A DNA stretch of 13,477 nt from an uncultured Desulfovibrio sp. Lineage in GTDB: Bacteria; Desulfobacterota; Desulfovibrionia; Desulfovibrionales; Desulfovibrionaceae. How positions within the stretch are numbered: the stretch's first letter is position 1; every line of letters begins with the position of its first letter. Under the pieces are notes generated by a model. It made no database searches, was not told the origin of the DNA, and worked only from the letters and a program-made list of their open reading frames with translations. The position numbers and the translations under genes are program-made. The DNA lies in the NCBI GenBank assembly GCA_900553145.1, contig USCL01000080.1, forward strand, positions 1 to 13,477, given 5' to 3'. Of the stretch, positions 6,814 to 13,467 are shown piece after piece.

Positions 6814-6897
6814 GGCTTGAAAACGGGGCGGGGAACCGTAGGCGGCATATCCCCAATAGGCGAACTTCGCCTTCCCGGAACGTCCCGTTTTCAAGCC
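6814..6897. repeat. 14-bp perfect inverted repeat enclosing a hairpin
   Basis: GGCTTGAAAACGGG (6814-6827) and CCCGTTTTCAAGCC (6884-6897) are exact reverse complements, 56 nt apart. The interval contains AGGCGAACTTCGCCT (6858-6872), which folds on itself. The arrangement would give a long-stem RNA with an internal hairpin on either strand. No T-run follows closely on either side, so a simple terminator is unlikely. Confidence 0.65.
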
Positions 6898-7099
6898 GTT
6901 TCCCCGCGCCGGGCGTGGGCTTCAATCCCCGGGTGCGGTTCCAGCACCCAAACGTTGTGGCCGTGCCGTCACATCCGGGCGTTTCAGCCCGGAGCCGCGT
7001 TCCTGTCGCCCGGCGCATCCGGCTGAACCCCCCGGCCGCTCGCTGGGCGCGGCCACGCCTTGATCGCGCCGCGGGGCCCTGCAAGCTGCGCATTGTGCG

Positions 7100-8845
7100 T
7101 CACCGGCCCCCGCCCCTGATCGCGGCGCGGAGCCTGTGCCGCCAAGTGTGATGGACTTGGCGGACCGTGAATCCGTCCTCGGCGAGCATCCGCCGCAGTT
7201 GCAGCATGTGGGCCGATCCCACGAACACCGCCGCGCGGCCTTCTTCAAGGAACGGGCGCATGCGTTCGCGGAAACGCTGGTTCCTGCCGTCGATGATCTG
7301 TTCCGTGCGCGAGGGGAATTCGGTGCTCGTGCCGAGCATCCCCTCCAGATCCCCCGCGAGATACGAATGGATGTTGCGCCGGGCGTACCCCTTCCACGAG
7401 CGGCAGCGCCGGAAGAAGGCGGCCACCCGCCCGAGGGGCACGGATTCCAGCGAGGCGACCTGTTCTTCGAGGCTTTCCATGCCGATGACGGACTTGCCCA
7501 TTTCCAGCGCGGTGTGCCACGCGCAGAGGTCCACGGACTGGTCCCAGCCCTGCCGTTCGAGATAGGCCGTCCACAGCGAGAAAAAGGCGTACCAGTGCCG
7601 GGTGTCCGCGAGCAGGCCCCGCACGTCGGCGGGGTTGGGGTTCGCCGCGTTGAGGAAGCGCGCGAGTTTGCCCGTGGGGCCTTGCACCACCCGCTCGAGC
7701 AGCCGGATTTCGGGATCTTCAAGCAATTCGAGCAGCGGGGGATGCCTGCCGTCGGGCGTCCTGCCGATGCGGGCCACCTCATCCAGCGAATCCGCGTCGA
7801 GCGGGCCTTCGAAGAGCACGGTGTCCACCCGCTCGAACAGGCCGCGGAAGGCCATCTCGAACGAATAGCAGAAAAAGTGCGCCGTGCCGCCTATCCATGA
7901 CGTCCTGCCGTTTTTCGTCAGTTCCCAGAGCATGGCGAAGGGCCGCTGCTGGGGGAGGGCGTCGAAAATCTGACGCTTGGAGAGGCCCGAGGGCGATTCG
8001 AGGAGGATGCGGACGAGGCTGCGCATGGTTTCGTTGCCGGCCTCATGGGGCGTTTCCCGCCAGCTCGCCATGACGTAGGGCAGGGCGGGGCGGCCTCCCC
8101 ATTTGGTTTTGAAGCGCCGGATGCCTTCGTTCACGCCGAGGCCGAGGTGGACGTACTCCTTGCCCGCCTCTTGTGCGGAACGGAGCATGTGCGCGAAAAG
8201 CAGGTCCGCGGCGTGCGGCGTGTAGTGCGCGCGGGAGTGCGCGCCGATGAGGTAGCTGCAAAAACGGCGGGGGGCGTCGTCGAGGAGGAGGCTGGCGGCG
8301 AGGTTGCCGTCGGCGTCCACGGCGTCGAGCAGGCGCAGCCCCGGCGTGCCCAGCACGGCCCCGGTGCGGGCGAACAGGCCGCGCACGTTGGCAGGCAGGA
8401 CGGCCCGGTTCATAAATTCGGACCACAGGCGGCGGTGCGCCGGGGTGAACTCGCGGCCTTCGCGCACGGTCAGCCGTTCGGCGGCGAGCGCCACCGGGCG
8501 GCGCAGGCGGGCGGGGACGGGCGCGTCGGACGGCAGGGTGTAGAATGCGTCCCTGTCCGTGACGTGCCCCGCGAGGCGGGCGGGCAGATCCGGGCCGATG
8601 GCCCAGCAGTCCACGCCTTCGAGCCGTTTCGGGACTCGCCGCAGGGCCGCCGCGAGCGCCCGTCCGAAGGCGTCGTGGCTGTAGCCGCCGGACAACGGAT
8701 AGCCGATGGCCATGAGCCAATCGTCGGCCGTCAGGAAGAGATAGTCCCCCTCCATAAAGGCCGTCCCCTGCGACATGGCTTCCATGAACGGCACGGAATG
8801 CTCGGGCACGCGGGCTTGTTCAAGGGCAAAGGCGAGATCGGGCAT
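7100..8845 (-). CDS. Acyltransferase-like / TraB-GumN (TIKI) two-domain protein
   Basis: The protein has 581 residues. The first half (1 to about 265) is a GNAT/FemAB-like domain paralogous to the downstream 297-residue protein, ending in YVHLGLGVNEGIRRFKTKWG (231-250). The second half (about 303-566) matches the TraB/PrgY/GumN/TIKI family. It opens LWELTKNGRTSWIGGTAH, with first GxxH motif G320-T-A-H323, the conserved Glu in LFEGPLD (E346), R521-N522, and second GxxH G543-S-A-H546. In the family these residues are metal ligands or catalytic; TIKI is a metalloprotease and PrgY/TraB restrain peptide pheromone activity. No signal peptide or membrane span is visible, so it is probably cytoplasmic. 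ATG at 8845 has a GGGGGGA Shine-Dalgarno. Fusion of these two domains next to a radical SAM gene is unusual, and the product is not recognised. Confidence 0.8.
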   Translation of the reverse strand: MPDLAFALEQARVPEHSVPFMEAMSQGTAFMEGDYLFLTADDWLMAIGYPLSGGYSHDAFGRALAAALRRVPKRLEGVDCWAIGPDLPARLAGHVTDRDAFYTLPSDAPVPARLRRPVALAAERLTVREGREFTPAHRRLWSEFMNRAVLPANVRGLFARTGAVLGTPGLRLLDAVDADGNLAASLLLDDAPRRFCSYLIGAHSRAHYTPHAADLLFAHMLRSAQEAGKEYVHLGLGVNEGIRRFKTKWGGRPALPYVMASWRETPHEAGNETMRSLVRILLESPSGLSKRQIFDALPQQRPFAMLWELTKNGRTSWIGGTAHFFCYSFEMAFRGLFERVDTVLFEGPLDADSLDEVARIGRTPDGRHPPLLELLEDPEIRLLERVVQGPTGKLARFLNAANPNPADVRGLLADTRHWYAFFSLWTAYLERQGWDQSVDLCAWHTALEMGKSVIGMESLEEQVASLESVPLGRVAAFFRRCRSWKGYARRNIHSYLAGDLEGMLGTSTEFPSRTEQIIDGRNQRFRERMRPFLEEGRAAVFVGSAHMLQLRRMLAEDGFTVRQVHHTWRHRLRAAIRGGGR

Positions 8846-8880
8846 GGCGTCCCCCCGGTTTTGCGGAAACGGTCTTTAAC

Positions 8881-8910
8881 AGGATAGCAGATGGCCCGTG
8901 AACCTGTCGA
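8881..8910 (-). promoter_or_regulatory. Candidate sigma70 promoter for the TraB-like gene
   Basis: On the minus strand TCGACA (8910-8905) and TATCCT (8886-8881) are separated by 18 bp, which places a start site about 30 nt before the ATG at 8845. Both hexamers deviate from consensus but the position fits. Confidence 0.45.
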
Positions 8911-9634
8911 GCGCGGGGAAGGGGTCCGGCATTCGGGGCAGGGCGCTCCGCACCCGCCTGACAGGGGGATCCATAGGGCGGACGGGAAGCCACGCTCTTG
9001 AAAACCGCCGCCGTTTGTTTGTTTTAAGAAACAATTTCACCACCCCCTGCCGGTTCGGCGCCGGAAAGGGCGATCCTTGCCGGGGGCCGGCCTTTGAAAA
9101 GGGGGAGGATGCGCGCAACGGCGGCCATGCAACGGGCTCGCTGCGGACGCTGCGGATGACGCGGGATGGGGAAAGGCCGTTTTGGGCACCCCATACCGCG
9201 CGGGCGGCCCGTCCGGTGGGGCAGGGCGGTTCTTTTTCCCGCACGGAGGGGCGATCCCCGCCGTCCGCTCCGGGTGCCCCCGTAAGCCGGGGCATCCATC
9301 GAGAGGGCGGCAGCCGCGTGGAAGGATCGCTTCCGTGCGCCGGTGCATGTTCCACGGCAACAGGATTGAAGCGCGCCCCGTGCTGTGGAGCCGGTTGCCC
9401 TTTGCGGCGGGGTTCGGACGGCCTTTTCGGGCGTGCCCTGTTGCGTCCTCGTGTCCGGCGCGCCGCCGGCGTTGCCGTGGACGTGCCCCGCAGCCGGAAC
9501 GCCCGGCGCGCGGGAAGGAAGGCGAAACGCAAAAAGTAATGTATCCCGGCGGATAAAAGGGATACGTGGGCGTAAAGGATGGCGCGGGAACGTGCCCCGG
9601 CCCGTATGCCCAGAAAAATCATGTTTCCGGGCTC
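8911..9634. other. Gene-free, GC-rich divergent intergenic stretch
   Basis: This lies between the divergent TraB-like gene and ahpC. Several long frames are open on both strands but have no ribosome-binding site or recognisable domain. A GGTTC...CCCGCACGGAGGGGCGA string near 9226-9252 weakly recalls the CRISPR-like repeat at 6602. No RNA gene was recognised. Confidence 0.4.
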
Positions 9635-9674
9635 TTGACAAGGGGGCGGTAAATGGTAATGAATATCGTATTCA
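9635..9674 (+). promoter_or_regulatory. Candidate ahpC promoter with overlapping palindrome
   Basis: A perfect -35 box TTGACA lies at 9635-9640, with TAATGA at 9657-9662 after 16 bp. Overlapping the -10 box is the inverted repeat TGAATA-TCG-TATTCA (9660-9674), well placed for a repressor operator. The regulator is unknown. It does not match the classical PerR box, although peroxide regulation would be expected. Confidence 0.5.
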
Positions 9675-9736
9675 AGAACGACGCAGGGCCCGGAGCGGCA
9701 TGCGCGCACACCACACGAAAACCAAAGGAGATTCCT

Positions 9737-10300
9737 ATGTCCCTGATCAATAAGGAAGTAAGCGATTTCAGCGTACAGGCTTTTCAGGACAACGCGTTCA
9801 AGACGGTAACCAAGGCCGACATCCTCGGGAAATGGTCCGTATTTTTCTTCTATCCGGCGGACTTTACCTTCGTGTGCCCCACCGAGCTTGAGGATCTTGC
9901 CGACAAGTATGACGATTTCAAATCCATCGGGTGCGAGATCTACTCGGTTTCGTGCGACAGCCACTTCGTCCATAAGGCATGGCATGACGCCTCGAAGACC
10001 ATCCAGAAAATCAAGTACCCCATGCTTGCCGATCCCACCGGCGCGCTGGCCCGGGATTTTGAAGTGATGATCGAATCGGAAGGCATGGCCGAGCGCGGCA
10101 GCTTCATCGTCAACCCCGAAGGCCGCATCGTGGCCTATGAGGTCATCGCCGGGAACGTGGGCCGCAATGCGGACGAGCTGTTCCGCCGGGTGCAGGCTTC
10201 GCAGTTCGTGGCCTCGCACGACGATCAGGTATGCCCCGCCAAGTGGCGTCCCGGCGCCGAAACCCTGAAGCCGAGCCTCGACCTCGTGGGCCTGTTGTAA
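9737..10300 (+). CDS. ahpC: Alkyl hydroperoxide reductase peroxiredoxin (AhpC)
   Basis: This 187-residue protein, the same length as E. coli AhpC, matches it along the whole chain: MSLIN start, WSVFFFYPADFTFVCPTE, HKAWH, IKYPMLADPTGALAR, VASHDDQVCPAKW and the SLDLVG end. It is a typical 2-Cys peroxiredoxin that reduces hydrogen peroxide and organic hydroperoxides in the cytoplasm. The peroxidatic cysteine is C47 with T44, and R120 completes the active site. The resolving cysteine is C166 in VCP. ATG at 9737 is chosen because AAAGGAG lies 6 nt upstream; an in-frame ATG at 9653 would add 28 residues unlike the family and overlaps the promoter. Its stop overlaps the start of the next gene, the expected electron donor. 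Confidence 0.97.
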   Translation: MSLINKEVSDFSVQAFQDNAFKTVTKADILGKWSVFFFYPADFTFVCPTELEDLADKYDDFKSIGCEIYSVSCDSHFVHKAWHDASKTIQKIKYPMLADPTGALARDFEVMIESEGMAERGSFIVNPEGRIVAYEVIAGNVGRNADELFRRVQASQFVASHDDQVCPAKWRPGAETLKPSLDLVGLL

Positions 10301-11985
10301 TGGCCGCCGTACGGGCCGAAAACCTGTACGACGCCGTGGTGGTGGGGGGCGGCCCGGCCGGGCTGGCCGCCGCCCTCTACCTTGCCCGCGCCCGCTACAG
10401 GGTGCTTGTCGTGGAAAAGGAAGCCTTCGGGGGGCAGATCACGATCACCGCCGAAGTGGTGAATTATCCCGGCGTGGAGAAGGCCGAGGGGCATGCGCTC
10501 ACCGAAACCATGCGCCGTCAGGCCCTGCATTTCGGCGCGGAGTTCCTGCTGGCCGAGGCGCAGGGGATCGACGTGGACGGGGACTTCCGTATCGTGCGGA
10601 CGAGCCGGGGGGCCTTCCGGTGCTTCGCCGTGCTGCTCGCCACGGGGGCCCATCCCCGCAAGGTGGGGTTTGAAGGCGAGGAAACGTTCCGGGGCAGGGG
10701 CGTGGCCTATTGCGCCACGTGCGACGGCGGGTTCTTCGCGGACAGGGACGTGTTCGTGGTGGGCGGCGGGTTCGCCGCATCCGAAGAGGCCATGTTCCTC
10801 ACCCGCTACGCCCGCTCGGTGACGATGCTCGTGCGCCGGAGTACGTTGTCCTGCGCCGAGAGCATCGCCGAGCAGGTGCTGGCCCATGAATCCGTCCGGG
10901 TGCGCTTCAATACCGTCCTGGAAGCGGTGGAGGGCGATACGGCCCTGCGCCGCGCCGTGTTCCGCGACACCGTGACCGGGGAACGGGAAACGTATACGCC
11001 GCCCGAGGGGGAAACCTTCGGGGTATTCGTCTTTGCCGGATATGAGCCCGCTTCGGGGCTGGCCGAGGGGCTTGCGGAACTGACCGGGCAAGGGAATATT
11101 GTTACCGACAGGGAACAGCAGACCGGAACGGCAGGCATCTACGCCGCCGGGGACGTGTGCGACAAGCGGCTGCGTCAGGTGGTCACCGCCGTTTCCGACG
11201 GGGCCGTCGCCGCTACGGCCATCGAGCGTTACGCGGCGGACATGCAGCGGAAGACGGGCTTGCGCCCGCAACGCCCGGCGGCCGCCCCGGCTTCCCCGGA
11301 AACGCCGAAAACGCCCAAAGCCGCGGATGCCGCCGGAGGGCGCGCTGAAGCCGGGGGCGGGTTCCTCACGGCGGAACACCGCGAACAGCTCGCGGGGCTT
11401 TTCGCCCGGATGGAGCGCCCGCTCGTCCTGAAGGCGGAACCGGACAGCCGCCCGGTTTCCGAGGATCTGCGCCGGATGCTCATGGAGCTGGCTGCGCTGA
11501 CGGACAAGCTGACCGTGGAGTGGACGCCGCCCGCCGACGGGCCGGATCGCCCCTGCGTGCGGGTTTTGCAGGCTGACGGGACTGATACCGGCATCGCTTT
11601 CCACGGCGTGCCCGGCGGGCATGAGTTCAATTCGTTCGTCGTGGGCCTGTACAACGCGGCAGGCCCCGGCCAGAGCGTCGATCCGGCCCTTGCCGAAGCC
11701 ATCGCCGCCATCGACAGGCCGCTGGACATGCAGATCGTGGTCGGCCTTTCCTGCACCATGTGCCCGGAACTGGTCATGGCCGCGCAGAAGATCGCCGCCT
11801 CCAACCCGCTGGTGACGGCCAAGGCCTACGACGTGAACCACTTCCCGGAACTGCGGGAACGGTACAACATCATGAGCGTGCCTTGCCTCATCATCAACAA
11901 GACGAAAGTGTCGTTCGGCAAGAAGACGCTCGGCCAGCTGCTGGAGCTGCTGGCCGAACCGGAGGCCGGACAGGCTGACTCCTAG
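10300..11985 (+). CDS. Peroxiredoxin reductase: TrxR module followed by AhpF-type tandem Trx module
   Basis: The protein has 561 residues. Residues 1-315 are a thioredoxin reductase-type flavoprotein: FAD-binding VVVGGGPAG (13-21), redox pair C138-AT-C141, NAD(P)-binding VVGGGFAAS (153-161) and C-terminal FAD motif GIYAAGDVCD (279-288). R179-R180 sit where NADPH-specific TrxRs carry their arginines. An Ala/Pro-rich linker (about 318-353) leads to a region like the AhpF N-terminal domain: a first Trx fold without cysteines (about 356-455, with GVPGGHEF), then a second with C485-TM-C488 and cis-Pro loop SVPC (526-529). E. coli AhpF has the same modules in the opposite order. The likely role is reducing AhpC with NAD(P)H. 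ATG at 10300 overlaps the ahpC TAA (TAATG), so the genes are coupled. An earlier in-frame ATG at 10231 lies inside ahpC. Confidence 0.9.
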   Translation: MAAVRAENLYDAVVVGGGPAGLAAALYLARARYRVLVVEKEAFGGQITITAEVVNYPGVEKAEGHALTETMRRQALHFGAEFLLAEAQGIDVDGDFRIVRTSRGAFRCFAVLLATGAHPRKVGFEGEETFRGRGVAYCATCDGGFFADRDVFVVGGGFAASEEAMFLTRYARSVTMLVRRSTLSCAESIAEQVLAHESVRVRFNTVLEAVEGDTALRRAVFRDTVTGERETYTPPEGETFGVFVFAGYEPASGLAEGLAELTGQGNIVTDREQQTGTAGIYAAGDVCDKRLRQVVTAVSDGAVAATAIERYAADMQRKTGLRPQRPAAAPASPETPKTPKAADAAGGRAEAGGGFLTAEHREQLAGLFARMERPLVLKAEPDSRPVSEDLRRMLMELAALTDKLTVEWTPPADGPDRPCVRVLQADGTDTGIAFHGVPGGHEFNSFVVGLYNAAGPGQSVDPALAEAIAAIDRPLDMQIVVGLSCTMCPELVMAAQKIAASNPLVTAKAYDVNHFPELRERYNIMSVPCLIINKTKVSFGKKTLGQLLELLAEPEAGQADS

Positions 11986-12029
11986 GGAATTTCCCCCAAG
12001 GGTTTCGGAGGGTTCCCGGCAAGCCTTGA

Positions 12030-12060
12030 AAGGCCGCGGCAATGTCGCCGCGGCCTTTTC
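12030..12060 (+). terminator. Rho-independent terminator of the ahpC operon
   Basis: AAGGCCGCGGC (12030-12040) and GCCGCGGCCTT (12047-12057) form a perfect 11-bp GC-rich stem with a 6-nt loop. A short T run follows at 12056-12059. It lies 45 nt after the flavoprotein stop. Confidence 0.88.
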
Positions 12061-12411
12061 GCGTGCTTCCCCGCCCGTGTGGCGGCCCGGCCCCGTCTTG
12101 GCCCCTCCCGTTTTCGTGTGCTTGGGTTCCGGGTACCCCCCCAGACCTTCATACCTTGAGAGAAAACGGCGCGTCAGGGCCGTGATCGCGCCCCTTCCCC
12201 CGCATGGGAAGGAGGACTTTCTCCATATGGGAAGGAACATTATGGGAAGAAATTTTCCGGGGAAGGATACCGCCGCCGTTTTGCCGCAAGGCGATCCGGG
12301 CACTGGCTCTTCCCGGTGCAGGGGCGGTTCCGGTGAGAAAAAGCATAGGGGGCGTATCGGAGGAGTGACGGCGATATGGAGATGGCACGGGGGCGAGGGC
12401 GTGCGCGCCGG
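12061..12411. other. Gene-poor stretch after the ahpC operon
   Basis: Apart from the doubtful small frame from 12227 and the three ATGGGAAGRA copies (12204-12213, 12227-12236, 12242-12251), nothing was recognised. Confidence 0.4.
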
Positions 12412-12436
12412 GCATTTTGACGGCGAAACAGATTGA
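12227..12436 (+). CDS. Doubtful 69-residue reading frame
   Basis: ATG at 12227 has AAGGAGG at 12209-12215, 11 nt upstream, and the frame ends in TGA at 12434-12436. The peptide starts MGRNIMGRNF and is Gly/Arg-rich with no recognisable domain. The surrounding ATGGGAAGRA string occurs three times (12204, 12227, 12242), so the good Shine-Dalgarno may be coincidental. A strong plus-strand terminator at 12669-12712 would serve it. Confidence 0.2.
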   Translation: MGRNIMGRNFPGKDTAAVLPQGDPGTGSSRCRGGSGEKKHRGRIGGVTAIWRWHGGEGVRAGHFDGETD

Positions 12437-12648
12437 GGATTTTGGGGCCGGTTCAGGTCGTTTTTTGCATCCGGGCAGGGGCAGATTGTAGGGGGGCAGG
12501 TAAGATGAGAATAGGCCACAGGGCTAGATCTTGTAGGCGGTATGTCGGCGATATGTAGGCGGTACGCGGGGATAGCAGGTATCTGGCCCGCGATTTGGCG
12601 GCGAAATCAACTTGAGAATTTTTAGGCCGATTCTGGTTGTTTTGTGCA
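12412..12648 (+). repeat. Duplicated ~59-bp element
   Basis: 12412-12469 and 12590-12648 align with about 75% identity and one indel. They share GGCGAAA, TTGAG-ATTTT, GGCCG, TTC-GGT-GTTTT and TGCA. A shorter third piece, CAACTTGAGAATT, recurs at 12608-12620 and 12651-12663. Between them TGTAGGCGGTA occurs twice (12532, 12554). Confidence 0.7.
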
Positions 12649-12668
12649 GGCAACTTGAGAATTATGAG

Positions 12669-12712
12669 TGCCCCGGTGTGTGTCGGATTTGACACACACC
12701 GGGGCATTTTTT
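12669..12712 (+). terminator. Strong plus-strand terminator without an assigned gene
   Basis: TGCCCCGGTGTGTGTC (12669-12684) and GACACACACCGGGGCA (12691-12706) form a perfect 16-bp stem with a 6-nt loop, followed by six T. The T run is on the plus side only, so it should stop a rightward transcript. The ahpC operon has its own terminator 600 bp earlier. It also shields the end of the convergent repressor gene. Confidence 0.9.
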
Positions 12713-12716
12713 GTGG

Positions 12717-13280
12717 TTATTTGCAGATCGGCGGGCGGCGTTGCAGCGCGTCATCACTGGCCGAGATATTCTGGTGCTCGTCAAAGGGGGAGGACTTTCC
12801 TTCGATTTTACGCCTCCTGAGTTCCGATATTGTGAGGTTTTCTTCAGGTTTTTCCTTCCTGAGTTCCGCGTTTTCTATAGCTAATTCCTTATTTTCCCTT
12901 ACCAGTCTTCGGAGCTCCGCGTTCACCTCGCGCAGTTCTGCACTTAACTCACGCCGTTCCCTGCGTTCTTCCGCCAACTCTTCTTCCAGCCGCTCACAGC
13001 GAGCGCACGTTGTTGTGCTTGCTATTTCACTTGGTTGCGCCTGTTCAGGCGGCGTGTTCGCAGTGTGCTCATCGTCGGGGCGCATGGGGCCAACACCATT
13101 CATAAGCCATTCGATTGATATTTTAAGTCTATCGCTTATTTTTTTAATTGTTTCAAATTCAGGGATTTTTTTGCCTTTTTCATAAAGATAAAGCGTTTGT
13201 TGGTGAATGCCAATTTGTTCAGCAAATATTTTGCGTGAAACACGCCCTCGTTGTTCTCGGATTCTTTCAGCTATGCTCAT
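12717..13280 (-). CDS. HTH (XRE-type) repressor with coiled-coil tail
   Basis: From ATG 13280 this is 187 residues. Residues 5-62 are an XRE/Cro-CI helix-turn-helix (FAEQIGIHQQTLYLYEKGKKIP, with EWLMNG closing the domain). A Pro/Thr-rich linker and a C92-AR-C95 pair precede a long charged coiled coil (about 96-147) with repeating leucines. There is no S24/LexA peptidase domain, so it is not a RecA-cleaved CI. The coiled coil probably oligomerises it. ATG 13280 is preferred over an upstream in-frame TTG because the extra residues encode the GAAGTTTTGCGC boxes; GGGAAG lies 8 nt before it. Repeated boxes just upstream suggest autorepression and control of a divergent gene off the right edge. The gene is AT-rich relative to the block on its left, consistent with a prophage or island. 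Confidence 0.85.
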   Translation of the reverse strand: MSIAERIREQRGRVSRKIFAEQIGIHQQTLYLYEKGKKIPEFETIKKISDRLKISIEWLMNGVGPMRPDDEHTANTPPEQAQPSEIASTTTCARCERLEEELAEERRERRELSAELREVNAELRRLVRENKELAIENAELRKEKPEENLTISELRRRKIEGKSSPFDEHQNISASDDALQRRPPICK

Positions 13281-13389
13281 GCAAAACTTCCCGGTGCGAA
13301 GTTTTGCGCGAAGTTTTGCGCGCAATACTTTCGCAACATCCCGTATTAAAACGATATACAGGAATTTTAAAAATATTTAAGTTTTGCGC
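13281..13389. promoter_or_regulatory. Probable repressor operator cluster
   Basis: GCAAAACTTC (13281-13290) faces GAAGTTTTGCGC (13298-13309), giving a 9-bp inverted repeat with a 7-nt spacer that abuts the repressor start codon. An identical direct copy follows at 13310-13321, and AAGTTTTGCGC recurs at 13379-13389, near an AT-rich stretch that could hold the promoter. The arrangement of identical boxes fits cooperative autorepression. Confidence 0.6.
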
Positions 13390-13439
13390 TAAACAAGGTT
13401 GACTTTTTAAGTCTTTTGACTGAAAAAGGTCTTGCGAGC

Positions 13440-13467
13440 GGTTCAGTAGTCAATTCAGTTCTGAACC
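13440..13467. repeat. Inverted repeat at the right edge
   Basis: GGTTCAG (13440-13446) and CTGAACC (13461-13467) are exact reverse complements separated by 14 nt. This may be an operator or leader hairpin of a divergent gene beyond the window. The short palindrome GACTTTTTAAGTC lies at 13401-13413. Confidence 0.4.

Larger units (their letters stand above)
6294..7099. other. 800-bp gap inside the radical SAM cluster
   Basis: No frame here looks like a gene. The open frames are by-products of high GC. The gap holds the CRISPR-like repeats at 6542-6691, the inverted repeat at 6814-6897, and two small hairpins: GGGTGC/GCACCC near 6930-6950, and TCCGGGC/GCCCGGA at 6974-6993. Confidence 0.55.

Noticed and set aside
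6652..6894. Minus-strand short frame in the gap with an aromatic stretch (KFAYWGYAAYG), considered as a precursor peptide for the radical SAM enzyme
   Set aside because: It has only a TTG start, no ribosome-binding site, and overlaps the inverted repeat. It lacks a leader/core pattern, so there is no support beyond position.
9226..9252. A fourth CRISPR-like repeat (GGTTC...GCACGGAGGGG)
   Set aside because: It is a single isolated partial match 2.5 kb away with extra bases in the middle, probably chance in GC-rich DNA.
9653..9736. Upstream ATG extending AhpC by 28 residues
   Set aside because: The extension overlaps the -10/palindrome region and does not match the family. The ATG at 9737 has AAAGGAG at ideal spacing and gives the standard 187-residue protein.
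8876..10219. A 447-codon minus-strand frame opposite ahpC and its upstream region
   Set aside because: It runs through the ahpC promoter and coding sequence with no recognisable domain, and is a GC-driven shadow.
10225..12519. A 764-codon open frame on the minus strand opposite the flavoprotein gene
   Set aside because: It is antisense to a gene with clear FAD, NAD and CxxC motifs and reflects high GC at third positions. No domain or ribosome-binding site supports it.
12669..12712. Hairpin considered as the terminator of the minus-strand repressor
   Set aside because: The T run is only on the plus-strand side. On the minus strand the stem is followed by mixed sequence.
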